Shown piece by piece: positions 26,511 through 35,202 of a stretch of 64,000 bases of DNA. Source of the stretch: Paraburkholderia ginsengiterrae (GTDB lineage Bacteria; Pseudomonadota; Gammaproteobacteria; Burkholderiales; Burkholderiaceae); assembly GCF_001645125.1 (NCBI RefSeq), contig NZ_LXKA01000327.1, positions 124,001-188,000 of the forward strand. The letters are read 5' to 3'. The notes under the pieces are model-generated. The model did not search any database, was not told the origin of the DNA, and saw only the letters and a list, made by a program, of their open reading frames with translations. The translations under genes and the position numbers were made by a program. The stretch's first letter is position 1. Every line of letters starts with the position of its first letter.

Positions 26511-29207
26511 CTACGCCAACGCTTTCTCCACGATCTCGCGCACGTCGCGCGATTTCACCTGGGAGGCCACTTTCTCCAGCGCCGCGCGCATGCTGTCGCG
26601 CAGCGTCGGCGTGAAGCGGCGCCACAATTCCAGCGAGCGGGCAAGGCGGGCGGCGACCTGCGGATTGATGGCGTCGAGCGCGATCACCTGATCGGCCCAG
26701 AACGCATAACCCGAGCCGTCTTCGGCGTGGAACTGCGCCGGGTTTGCCGCGCAGAAACTGAAGATCAGCGAGCGCGCGCGGTTCGGGTTCTTCAGGTTGA
26801 AGGCCGGATGCGACATGAGCTTGCGCACGACGTCGATCACCGGGCGTTGCGCGCTGCCACGCTGCGTAGCCTGCAAGGCGAACCACTTGTCGATGACGAG
26901 CGGTTCTTTTTCGAAGCGCTGGTAGAAGTCGTCTAGCGCCTTCTGGGCCTCGGCACTCCCGCCATTGGCCGCCGCCGCATTGAGCAGCGCGGCGAGCGCA
27001 ACTGAGCGGTCGGTCATGTTGTTGGCCGCATCGTATTGCGCGGACGCGAGACGCACGGCCTCGGCCGGATCGTCCAGTTCCGCGAGATACGTCAGTGCAA
27101 GATTCTTCAGCGCGCGATGACCGGCCGCTTCAGGCGTCGCTTCGTACTCTCCCGGCGTGCGATGCTGCTCGTACACCTTGAGCCAGTCGCCCTTGAGCGC
27201 ATTGGCAAGACGCTTGCGCACGAACTGCCGCGCGGCGTGCACGGCGACCGGATTCGATTCGGGCATCTGCTCGGCCAGATATGCTTCCGAAGGGAGCATC
27301 AACGCGAGTTCGCGGAACGAAGGCGAGAGCGACTCGTCGGTCAGCACGCGTGCGAACGCGGCGACCACGGAGTCGTCGAGTTGCAGCGGCGCGCCCGTGG
27401 CGGCGCGTGCGGCGAGCGTCAGCAATTCGCGCGTGGCGAGCCGTTGGCCGGCCTCCCAGCGGTTGAACGGATCACTGTCGTGCGCAAGCAGGAACGCCAG
27501 TTCCTCTTCCGAATAGTCGTATTCGACGATCACCGGCGCCGAGAAATTGCGCAGCAGCGAGGGCAGCGGCTCCTGCGCCACGTTGACGAACGTGAACGTC
27601 TGCTCGGCCTGGGTGAACTCGAGCACACGCGTGGTGGACGCGGATGCCGCGGTTTCGCCTTGCAACTGCAGCGGCAAGTCCGCGCCGTCCTTGCCGATCA
27701 AACCGATCGCGAACGGAATCGGCAGCGGGCCCTTTTGCGTTTCGCGCGCAGCCGGCGCGGCCTCGCCGTAGCCCTGCGTGAGCGTCACGTTGTACTGTTG
27801 CTGCGCGGCGTCGTATTGCGTGCGCACGGACACGCGCGGCGTGCCGGCCTGGCTGTACCAGCGCTCGAACTGCGCGAGATCGCGGCCGTTCGCGTCGGCG
27901 AGCGCGTGCCGGAAGTCGTCGCAGGTCACGGCCTGGCCGTCATGCCGCTTGAAGTACAGGTCCATGCCCTTGCGGAAGCCGTCGCGGCCGAACAGCGTCT
28001 GATACATCCGCACGACTTCCGAGCCTTTCTCGTAGACGGTCATCGTGTAGAAGTTGTTGATCTCGACGTAGCTTTCCGGGCGAACCGGGTGCGCCATCGG
28101 CCCCGCATCTTCTGCGAACTGCATCTGGCGCAGCACGCGCACGTCCTCGATGCGCTTGGTGGCGCGCGCGGCTTCGTCAGAGGCGCCGCCCGCCATGTCG
28201 GCCGAGAACTCCTGATCGCGGAATACCGTCAGGCCTTCTTTCAGGCTCAACTGGAACCAGTCGCGGCACGTTACGCGGTTGCCGGTCCAGTTATGGAAAT
28301 ACTCATGGCCGACCACGGCCTCGATGTTCGCGAAGTCGGTGTCCGTGGCGGTTTCGGGGTTTGCCAGCACGTACTTCGTGTTGAAGATATTGAGCCCCTT
28401 GTTTTCCATCGCGCCCATGTTGAAGTCGCTCACCGCGACAATCATGAAGCGGTCCAGATCGAGTTCGAGCCCGAAGCGTTCCTCGTCCCAGCGGATCGAA
28501 TGGATCAGCGAATCCATCGCGTGCCGGGTCTTGTCCAGGTCGTGCGGCTCGACCCACACCTGCAGCAGCTTGTCCTTGCCCGAACCGCTCTTCACGCGCT
28601 CTTCCAGCGCGACCAGCTTGCCGGCCACCAGCGCGAACAGATAGCTCGGCTTGCGGAACGGGTCCTCCCAGCGGGCGAAGTGGCGGCCGTCCGGCAAATC
28701 GCCTTCTTCCAGCAGGTTGCCGTTCGACAGCAGCACCGGATAATCGGCCTTGCTGGCGCGCAGCGTGACCGTGTAGGTCGCCATTACGTCCGGACGGTCG
28801 AGGAAATAAGTGATGCGCCGGAAGCCCTCGGCCTCGCACTGCGTAAAGAAGTTGCCGCCCGACACATACAGGCCCGACAGCGTGGTATTCGCCACCGGAT
28901 CGCAGATGCTCGTGAGCGTGAGCTCGAAGTCGTCCGGCACGTTGTCGAGCAGCAGGCCGTGTTCATGCGCATGCGCGCCGGCGAACGGCTGGCCGTCGAC
29001 GGCGGCGCTGACGAACTCCAGTTGTTCGCCCATCAGTTCCAGGCGCGCGGCGCGGGACGCCTGCGGATTGCGCCGCACCCGCATGGTGTTCCTGACAACC
29101 GTGCGGTCGGGGATCAGATCGAACTCCAGTGCGACGGTGTCGATCAGGAAGGCGGGCGGCGCGTAGTCGGCGCGGCGGATCACGGGGGGCGTTGCGGTAT
29201 CGGCCAT
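26511..29207 (-). CDS. pepN: aminopeptidase N
   Basis: 898 residues from ATG 29207; the longer frame adds 26 residues absent from the family. A zinc M1 metallopeptidase that removes N-terminal residues from peptides in the cytoplasm. GAMEN is at 265-269, the zinc site HEYFH at 301-305 and the third ligand E324 in SLKEGLTVF. The C-terminal helical domains fill the remainder. Length matches E. coli PepN. It stands alone between the toxin-antitoxin pair and a lipoprotein gene. Confidence 0.96.
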   Translation of the reverse strand: MADTATPPVIRRADYAPPAFLIDTVALEFDLIPDRTVVRNTMRVRRNPQASRAARLELMGEQLEFVSAAVDGQPFAGAHAHEHGLLLDNVPDDFELTLTSICDPVANTTLSGLYVSGGNFFTQCEAEGFRRITYFLDRPDVMATYTVTLRASKADYPVLLSNGNLLEEGDLPDGRHFARWEDPFRKPSYLFALVAGKLVALEERVKSGSGKDKLLQVWVEPHDLDKTRHAMDSLIHSIRWDEERFGLELDLDRFMIVAVSDFNMGAMENKGLNIFNTKYVLANPETATDTDFANIEAVVGHEYFHNWTGNRVTCRDWFQLSLKEGLTVFRDQEFSADMAGGASDEAARATKRIEDVRVLRQMQFAEDAGPMAHPVRPESYVEINNFYTMTVYEKGSEVVRMYQTLFGRDGFRKGMDLYFKRHDGQAVTCDDFRHALADANGRDLAQFERWYSQAGTPRVSVRTQYDAAQQQYNVTLTQGYGEAAPAARETQKGPLPIPFAIGLIGKDGADLPLQLQGETAASASTTRVLEFTQAEQTFTFVNVAQEPLPSLLRNFSAPVIVEYDYSEEELAFLLAHDSDPFNRWEAGQRLATRELLTLAARAATGAPLQLDDSVVAAFARVLTDESLSPSFRELALMLPSEAYLAEQMPESNPVAVHAARQFVRKRLANALKGDWLKVYEQHRTPGEYEATPEAAGHRALKNLALTYLAELDDPAEAVRLASAQYDAANNMTDRSVALAALLNAAAANGGSAEAQKALDDFYQRFEKEPLVIDKWFALQATQRGSAQRPVIDVVRKLMSHPAFNLKNPNRARSLIFSFCAANPAQFHAEDGSGYAFWADQVIALDAINPQVAARLARSLELWRRFTPTLRDSMRAALEKVASQVKSRDVREIVEKALA

Positions 29208-29446
29208 GGCGTTCGGTAGTGTAGGAACTCGAGTCGGCGAGCGCGTTTTTGGCGTGCGGGCCGGGCTTGTCGAGCCATTGTACAAAGCCTCGGGCGTTCG
29301 TGCGGCGCGAACTTTTTACCGCAAGGCCAGGTCAGCGTATTATCGGGCGCCCGCTTGAGACAAAGCGTGGGACAAAACCCGTGCATCGACGAACCGGGTG
29401 ATGATGGACAATACAGAAACAACCTGGAAGCCTGACGAGGTAGACC

Positions 29447-30148
29447 ATGAAACTCAATCGATGGACCCGGCGCGCCACACTGGTGCTGGCGGCGCTGACG
29501 GCACTCCTGTCCGGCTGCACGACCTACGTGACCACTCAGGTCACGGCCTTCTCCGACTGGAGCGGCAACGATGCCAGCCGCACCTACGCGTTCACGCGGG
29601 CGGCGGATCAGCAAAACAATCTCGAACTCACCACTTACGAGCGCTTCGTCGCCAACGAACTGGCCACACATGCGTTCCGCGAGGTCGACAAGGGGCAGGC
29701 GCGCTATCTGGTCGGACTCTCATACGGGATTCGTTCGGACATGGTGACGGTGGCGCAGCCGGTGTACTACAACCCGTGGCCGGCGCCTTACTGGGGGCGG
29801 CCGTTCGACCCATGGGGGCCGTGGGGCGCGTTCCCGGCCACCACGTACGTGAACGAGACCTACCCAATATTCACGCACCTGCTGGGTGTGCGGATTACCG
29901 AGCGCGCGACCGGCAAGGAGGTCTACAACGTGACCGCGCGCAATTCCGGCGCGGAGTCTTCGCTGGTGCGGGCCATGCCGTACCTGGCGCGCAGCGCGTT
30001 AGCCGATTTCCCGCTGGGCAACGGCGTGGTACGCACGGTGCAGATTCCGCTCGACAAGAACGGCGGGGCATCGAACGAAATGGCGGCCACGGGCGGCGCG
30101 CCCGCCGCCGCACCGGCGCCGGCTTCCGGTGCGAAGGTCGTGCAGTAA
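29447..30148 (+). CDS. DUF4136 lipoprotein
   Basis: 233 residues. A lipoprotein signal sequence ends at C24 (ALLSGC), so the protein should be lipid-anchored in the cell envelope. The mature part matches the DUF4136 family: a TFAFTRAA-like strand near residue 45, an aromatic segment with repeated tryptophan and proline (YYNPWPAPYW, PWGPWG), and a C-terminal helix with RAMPYLARSALADFP. The end is an alanine/proline tail. The function of the family is unknown. It is divergent from pepN and ends in a strong terminator. Confidence 0.88.
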   Translation: MKLNRWTRRATLVLAALTALLSGCTTYVTTQVTAFSDWSGNDASRTYAFTRAADQQNNLELTTYERFVANELATHAFREVDKGQARYLVGLSYGIRSDMVTVAQPVYYNPWPAPYWGRPFDPWGPWGAFPATTYVNETYPIFTHLLGVRITERATGKEVYNVTARNSGAESSLVRAMPYLARSALADFPLGNGVVRTVQIPLDKNGGASNEMAATGGAPAAAPAPASGAKVVQ

Positions 30149-30205
30149 CCCATACTCGGCTGGCCTGGCGTTAAGCGACGGACTTCGGTGGAGAGCAAAC
30201 AGAAG

Positions 30206-30239
30206 CGGCCCGGCGGGTTATCCCTGCCGGGCCGTTTTG
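30206..30239 (+). terminator. intrinsic terminator of the DUF4136 gene
   Basis: CGGCCCGGC (30206-30214), 11-nt loop, GCCGGGCCG (30226-30234), followed by TTTTGTTT. It lies 58 bp past the stop codon. Confidence 0.9.
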
Positions 30240-30768
30240 TTTCGAAGGGGAGCGCGCGAGCCGGTAATGCGCACGGCATATCAAGGACAGGGTGATCGAC
30301 TCGCGCCTGTTCTGCCGAAGTGAAACACTTTTTAAGAAAGTTAATTGAAAGTATTGGCTTGTTTTGAGGGGCGGTTTTCGTGCCTCGGCGGACGGCAAAC
30401 CATACTGCTTGAGGGTTTCGAGGCCGCTCGTGCTACGGAAATAGGTGCCGGAAGGGCTTGCCGGCGTGCTTTTGCCGGTCGTCGCGCAAGCGCTACGGAT
30501 ACAGATGGATACGTCTTTAGTGGCTGATTTATCGGAAAATATTCAGTATGATTCCGGCGACCATAGGGAGCCCGAGACAATCCTTCAGACTAATTGGCAA
30601 AGGCGCCTAAATAATCAGGGCCAAGTGCCGTTAATCCTCTGGACCCTAGATAAGAAGATTGGATTGTCACGGCTGGAGGTTGCCGGTCCGCGCGGCGCGC
30701 ATACGCTGTGACGGTTCCGTATTCCGTCAGGCGCTTCAGCCTCTCCTCGCCTTTGCGCGAACACCGAT
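30240..30768 (+). promoter_or_regulatory. AT-rich region preceding the aryl-polyene operon
   Basis: About 530 bp without a convincing gene. It is more AT-rich than its neighbours, above all at 30310-30360 and 30510-30660. Several short frames exist, the best being a 68-codon frame from ATG 30508, but none has a good ribosome-binding site or recognisable product. This region should contain the promoter and any regulator sites for the sixteen-gene operon that follows. Confidence 0.45.
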
Positions 30769-31506
30769 ATGCCCGATCTGTACTGGACCATTCCGGTCGC
30801 TCGCTGGTCTAGCTGGCCTGCTGCCGCATCTGCCGCACCCGATATTGGCTTTATCGAGCCGATCGTACGGCGTCGCCTGAGCACACTGTCCAAAGTCGCG
30901 CTGAAGGTCGCGCACGATTGTGTCGCGCGGGACGAGGTCCGGGTCGTGTTCGCGTCGCGTCACGGGGAATTGCGGCGCACCACGGATATTCTGCGCAGCC
31001 TCAGCGCGGGCGAGCCGGTCTCGCCGACGGCTTTCAGCCTGTCGGTGCTCAATGCCATGACCGGTGTGTTCGGCATCGCGCGTGGCGACCGATCCGCGGC
31101 GAGCGCGGTGTCAGCCGGTGCGGAAACCCTTGGTTATGCACTGCTGGAAGCGCACGCGCAGTACGCCACGCAGCCGGATGCGCCGGTGCTGCTGGTGTAC
31201 GCCGACGAGCCGGCCGACCCGGCGTACGGTACGATCGAAGACGAAGTGCAGGGGGGCGCCGTCGCGATCCTGCTCGACAGCGAAGCGGCAACGGGCGAAC
31301 TGGTGTGCACGCTGACGCGTGCCGGCGAGGCGCAAGCCACGGCGCCGCGCGAGGTCGGCGGGGCTGAGGCCGCGGATACGGCAGGCGAGGCGTCCTTCGC
31401 CACCCAGAGCCAGGCGCTGCAGCACTGCCTGGAAACCGGCCTGTCCGCCGTCTGGCATGGCGCCGGCGCAACCTGGCATTGGAGTTGGCATGATCGCGCG
31501 GCTTGA
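30769..31506 (+). CDS. beta-ketoacyl-synthase N-terminal-like protein (aryl-polyene cluster)
   Basis: 245 residues, about 60% of a ketosynthase. It resembles the N-terminal half of a beta-ketoacyl synthase: VVFASRHGELRRTTDILRSL, then SPTAFSLSVLNAMTGVFGIARGD, and SAGAETLGYALLEA where a true ketosynthase has its cysteine nucleophile, which is absent here. This makes it a chain-length-factor-like partner rather than an enzyme, as in the small KS-like proteins found in characterised aryl-polyene clusters. It is the first gene of the operon and overlaps the acyltransferase gene by 17 bp. Confidence 0.82.
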   Translation: MPDLYWTIPVARWSSWPAAASAAPDIGFIEPIVRRRLSTLSKVALKVAHDCVARDEVRVVFASRHGELRRTTDILRSLSAGEPVSPTAFSLSVLNAMTGVFGIARGDRSAASAVSAGAETLGYALLEAHAQYATQPDAPVLLVYADEPADPAYGTIEDEVQGGAVAILLDSEAATGELVCTLTRAGEAQATAPREVGGAEAADTAGEASFATQSQALQHCLETGLSAVWHGAGATWHWSWHDRAA

Positions 31507-32284
31507 TTACCTCTGGCGCTTTTGCGCGACCGGCATGGCTTTCGTGGTCTTCGGCGTGTGCGGCGTGCTGTTTTCCGTGGTCGTGTTTCCGCTCGCGTGG
31601 CTGTGGCCGCATAGCGCGTCGCGGCAGTTCGCGGTGACGGGCGTGATTCACTGGTTTTTCCGCGCGCTGGTCGCGGTGTTGCAGCGCATCGGCGTGATGG
31701 AACTGGAGGTGTCGGGCGTTCAGGCGCTGCGCGCCGGCGGTCCGGCCGTCGTGGTCGCCAATCACCCGACCTACCTCGACGTCATGGTGCTGCTGTCGCT
31801 CACGCCGCGTGCCTGCTGCGTGGTGAAGAACGCGCACTGGAGCAACCCGTGTTTCTGGGGGATCGTGCGCTCGGCGGAGTACGTCAGCAATGCCGATCCC
31901 GCTGAACTCGTCGAGGCCGGTGCGAGGCAACTGGCGGCAGGCTATACCATGATCATTTTTCCGGAAGGCACGCGCAGCCCCGCGCCGAACCGCCTGCACG
32001 CGTTTTCGCGCGGTTTCGCGCACATGGCGTTGAAGGCCGAAGCGCCGATCGTGCCGGTGCTGATGGATTGCGACCCGCCGGCGTTCACCAAGCAGATGCG
32101 CTGGTACGACGTGCCCGCGCGCGCGTTCCGGATGCGCGTGAACGTGCTCGAACCGCTGGGCGTCGACCAGCTCGCGGCCCATGACACCCCACCGGCGCTC
32201 GCCGCGCGCAGCGTGACGAACGCCGTCGAAGCACACATTACCCAGCACCTGTTCGATTATGGATTCTTTAAAACTGGAAATTAA
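31490..32284 (+). CDS. PlsC-type lysophospholipid acyltransferase (aryl-polyene cluster)
   Basis: 264 residues from ATG 31490, with GGAG six bases upstream. A membrane-bound 1-acylglycerol-3-phosphate acyltransferase-like enzyme. One or two N-terminal membrane helices precede the HX4D catalytic motif NHPTYLD, and the glycerol-binding FPEGTR motif is intact. It could transfer the polyene or a fatty acyl chain from carrier protein to the lipid anchor. Start and stop overlap neighbouring genes, implying translational coupling. Confidence 0.9.
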   Translation: MIARLDYLWRFCATGMAFVVFGVCGVLFSVVVFPLAWLWPHSASRQFAVTGVIHWFFRALVAVLQRIGVMELEVSGVQALRAGGPAVVVANHPTYLDVMVLLSLTPRACCVVKNAHWSNPCFWGIVRSAEYVSNADPAELVEAGARQLAAGYTMIIFPEGTRSPAPNRLHAFSRGFAHMALKAEAPIVPVLMDCDPPAFTKQMRWYDVPARAFRMRVNVLEPLGVDQLAAHDTPPALAARSVTNAVEAHITQHLFDYGFFKTGN

Positions 32285-32558
32285 ACGGCTTCTGATCGAA
32301 GCCCTCGATCTGGAAGACCTGAGCCCAGCCGATATCGACGACGATGCACCGTTGTTCGATACCGACGGTATCGGACTCGACTCGATCGATGCGCTGGAAA
32401 TCGGCATCGTGCTGCGCAAACAATACCAACTGACCATCGCAGCGAACGACGAACGCACGCGCGAACACTTCCGCTCGATCAGCACGCTGGCCGCGCTGGT
32501 GGCGAGCCAACGCGAAGCGGCGCACGCTGTGAACGAAACCACGAGAAAAGGGGAATAA
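32259..32558 (+). CDS. acyl carrier protein 1 (aryl-polyene cluster)
   Basis: 99 residues. A phosphopantetheine carrier with the attachment serine in GLDSIDALEIG, an acidic four-helix fold and the D-S-I-D pattern. It overlaps the acyltransferase gene by 26 bp. Two carrier proteins side by side are a hallmark of aryl-polyene clusters, where one carries the growing chain and the other probably the starter or a lipid intermediate. Confidence 0.93.
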   Translation: MDSLKLEIKRLLIEALDLEDLSPADIDDDAPLFDTDGIGLDSIDALEIGIVLRKQYQLTIAANDERTREHFRSISTLAALVASQREAAHAVNETTRKGE

Positions 32559-32561
32559 ACC

Positions 32562-32813
32562 GTGTCCGAGGCAGAGATTCTTGACCGCATCCGCGCGATC
32601 TTCAAGGAGAACTTCGCAATCGAGCCCGAGCGTGTCACGCCGGACGCGCATCTGTTCGAAGACCTCGATCTCGACAGCATCGACGCCGTCGACCTCGCGA
32701 TCAAGCTGCAGGAGCTGACCGGCCGCCGCATCAAGCCGGAAGAGTTCAAGTCGGTGCGCACTGTCGGCGACGTGATCGGTGCCGTCGAATCCCTGCTGGC
32801 GGCACAAGGCTGA
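32562..32813 (+). CDS. acyl carrier protein 2 (aryl-polyene cluster)
   Basis: 83 residues, starting with GTG at 32562. The attachment serine lies in DLDLDSIDAVDLAIKL. It is shorter and closer to fatty-acid ACPs than the first carrier protein, which it follows after 3 bp. It overlaps the next gene by one base (TGATG). Confidence 0.93.
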   Translation: MSEAEILDRIRAIFKENFAIEPERVTPDAHLFEDLDLDSIDAVDLAIKLQELTGRRIKPEEFKSVRTVGDVIGAVESLLAAQG

Positions 32814-33475
32814 TGCCTGCCACGCGCTCGCGAACGCAAGCGGAGCTGGACCGGGCCGCCGATGCCGCGCCCGCCACTGAGCGCAAGCTGGGCACAACGG
32901 TCGTGCAGGTTCTGTTGAAGCTGGCGTATCCCGCGCTGATTCTCTGCGCGTGGAAATGGGACACACCGCGCTACGTCGGCTGCATGCTGTTTGCGATCCT
33001 GTGGCTGCAGCGCTGGGCCGGCAACGGCGCGGTTGCGACCTCGCTGCGGCGGCTCACCCGTATCGACTGGACCGTGGTCGGCTTGCTGAGCTGCGCCTCG
33101 GCGGCGATCGTTCTCACCAATAGCGAGCTGCTGCTGCGCCTCTATCCGTCGCTCGTCAATCTGGGCCTGTTGATCGCCTTCGGTGCGACGCTGGTGCGCG
33201 GTCCGTCCATGATCGAAAAATTCGCGCGGCTCGGCAATCCGAACCTGCCGCCGGGCGCGGTGCTGCACACCCGGCGCGTGACCCAGGTATGGTGCGGCTT
33301 CTTTGCGCTGAACGGCGTGTTTTCCGCTTACACGGCGCTGTACTGGAGCCGCGCGAGCTGGTCGCTCTATAACGGTGCGATCGCCTATGGGCTGGTCGGC
33401 GTGCTGCTGGTGGCCGAGGTCATCTGGCGTTACCTGGTTGTGCTGCCGCGAGCCGCGCGTTCGGAGGCGGCATGA
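32813..33475 (+). CDS. integral membrane protein of aryl-polyene clusters (COG4648-like)
   Basis: 220 residues with about five or six hydrophobic segments beginning near residue 28 (TVVQVLLKLAYPALIL). No enzymatic motif is visible. Proteins of this type recur in aryl-polyene clusters between the carrier proteins and the ligase. The role is unknown, possibly a membrane scaffold or part of transport. It overlaps both neighbours by 1-4 bp. Confidence 0.8.
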   Translation: MPATRSRTQAELDRAADAAPATERKLGTTVVQVLLKLAYPALILCAWKWDTPRYVGCMLFAILWLQRWAGNGAVATSLRRLTRIDWTVVGLLSCASAAIVLTNSELLLRLYPSLVNLGLLIAFGATLVRGPSMIEKFARLGNPNLPPGAVLHTRRVTQVWCGFFALNGVFSAYTALYWSRASWSLYNGAIAYGLVGVLLVAEVIWRYLVVLPRAARSEAA

Positions 33476-35202
33476 TCGCGTTGCATGACCTGTTGTCGGT
33501 GGCCGATCAAGCCGCGTCGCTCAGCACACCGGTGTGCCGGGACGGCGGCGCCGTGCTCGATCGCGCGGCGTTTCTCATGCGCGTCTCGGTGCTGGTCGAG
33601 CAGTTGCGGGCGCAGTCTGCGAAGCGCTACGCATTGTGTATCGACGATCCGTTCGATTTCGCCTGCGCGCTCTTTGCGCTGTTCGCGTGCGGCAGGGAGC
33701 CGGTGATTCCGGCCAATGCAACGCCGGGCTATCTCGCGGACCTCGCCGATGCGTACGACGTGCTGCTGACCGACGCGGACCTTGCGCCGTCCGTGGCCGA
33801 CCCGGGCGCAGGTGCCGGTGCCGACGTCGCGTCAACGCGAGCACTAGCGCCGCACGCCGCTTATACGATCGATCCGCAAGCCCCGCTCACGCTCTACACG
33901 TCGGGCAGCAGCGGCCGCCCTAAGCCGATCCACAAGACGCTCGCGCAATTCAACGCCGAGGTGCACACGCTGGAGGTGCAGTGGGGCGCGCTGGTCGGCG
34001 ACGCGACGATGCTCGCGAGCGTGCCGCATCATCACATTTACGGCTTGCTGTTTCGCGTGCTGTGGCCGCTCGCGGCAGGCCGCGCGTTCGACCGGGCGCT
34101 TAGCATCGAGCCGCTGCATCTGCAAACGCAAATCGACCAATGCGGCGCGACGGTGATCGTTTCGACGCCCGCGCAACTGTCGCGCTGGCCGGTGTTGCCG
34201 GGCTTCGCCACATTGACGCCGGCGCCGCGAGCGTTCTTTTCGTCGGGTGGCCCGCTCTCGCCCGAAGCCGCGCGGGACTACACCGCAGCCTACGGCGCCG
34301 CGCCGCTCGAAATCTATGGCAGCACGGAAACCGGTGGCATTGCGTGGCGGCGTCAGGATCGGACCGATGCGTGGGAACCGCTGGCCGGTATTGAAGTTCG
34401 CCGCGATGAAGACGGCGCGCTGAACGTCCGCTCGCCGCATCTCGATCACACTGGCTGGCATCGCACCGACGACAAGATCGCCTTCGACGTAAACGGCCGC
34501 TTCCGTCTGCAAGGCAGGCTCGACCGCGTGCTCAAGCTGGACGGCAAGCGCGTGTCGTTGCCGGAGCTGGAGGCGCGCATCGCGCTGCATCCGTATGTGG
34601 CGCAGGCGGCCATCGTGCCGCTGGAAGGCGTCTCGCGCGAGCGCCTCGGCGCGGTGGTGGCATTGACCGACGCTGGCAGCGAAGCGTTGCGCGACGAGGG
34701 TCGCGTGGCGCTCGCGCAGGTCCTGCGCCGCCACCTCGTCGATTATTTCGACGTGGTCGTGCTGCCGCGTCATTGGCGTTTTCGGGTCACGCTGCCGTTC
34801 GACGCGCGCGGCAAACTGCCGGTGGCCGCCGTGGCGGCCGCGTTCGAGGCGCGCGCCGAAGGCATGGAAGTACTGGCCGAAGCGCGCAGCGGCGACACGC
34901 TGCACTACGAGTTGCGTGTGCCGCCCACGCTAGTGCATTTCGCCGGCCATTTTCCGGGTTTGCCGATTCTGCCAGGCATCGTGCAGGTTGACTGGGCGAT
35001 GCGTCTGGCCGCCGATCACTTGCCGGCCGTGCGCGCGCTGGCATCGATCGATCGTCTGAAGTTCATGGCGCCTGTTTCGCCGGGCGCGGTGCTCAAGCTC
35101 ACGCTCGCGCACGACGCGGCGCGCCGGCGCGTGCAATTCGCCTACCGGTTGAATGACCGGGAATGCGCGTCCGGCGTGATCGTCTACCGGGAGCACGCGT
35201 GA
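33472..35202 (+). CDS. AMP-dependent ligase fused to a hotdog dehydratase (aryl-polyene cluster)
   Basis: 576 residues. The first 440 residues are an adenylate-forming acyl-CoA/ACP ligase, with the ATP-binding P-loop TSGSSGRPK at 143-151, the YGSTETGG motif near 285 and the hinge RLDRVLKLDGKRV. The final 110 residues are a FabA/FabZ-type hotdog fold with HFAGHFPGLPILPG near 488. In well-known clusters these are two separate proteins, the starter-activating ligase and a dehydratase. The fusion would hand the product to the carrier protein beside dehydration. It overlaps neighbours by 1-4 bp. Confidence 0.9.
   Translation: MIALHDLLSVADQAASLSTPVCRDGGAVLDRAAFLMRVSVLVEQLRAQSAKRYALCIDDPFDFACALFALFACGREPVIPANATPGYLADLADAYDVLLTDADLAPSVADPGAGAGADVASTRALAPHAAYTIDPQAPLTLYTSGSSGRPKPIHKTLAQFNAEVHTLEVQWGALVGDATMLASVPHHHIYGLLFRVLWPLAAGRAFDRALSIEPLHLQTQIDQCGATVIVSTPAQLSRWPVLPGFATLTPAPRAFFSSGGPLSPEAARDYTAAYGAAPLEIYGSTETGGIAWRRQDRTDAWEPLAGIEVRRDEDGALNVRSPHLDHTGWHRTDDKIAFDVNGRFRLQGRLDRVLKLDGKRVSLPELEARIALHPYVAQAAIVPLEGVSRERLGAVVALTDAGSEALRDEGRVALAQVLRRHLVDYFDVVVLPRHWRFRVTLPFDARGKLPVAAVAAAFEARAEGMEVLAEARSGDTLHYELRVPPTLVHFAGHFPGLPILPGIVQVDWAMRLAADHLPAVRALASIDRLKFMAPVSPGAVLKLTLAHDAARRRVQFAYRLNDRECASGVIVYREHA

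Noticed and set aside
30508-30711. 68-codon frame ahead of the polyene operon
   Set aside because: No ribosome-binding site, no recognised sequence and atypical composition.
31049-33268. Minus-strand open frame of 739 codons
   Set aside because: Antisense to the carrier-protein and acyltransferase genes of the operon.
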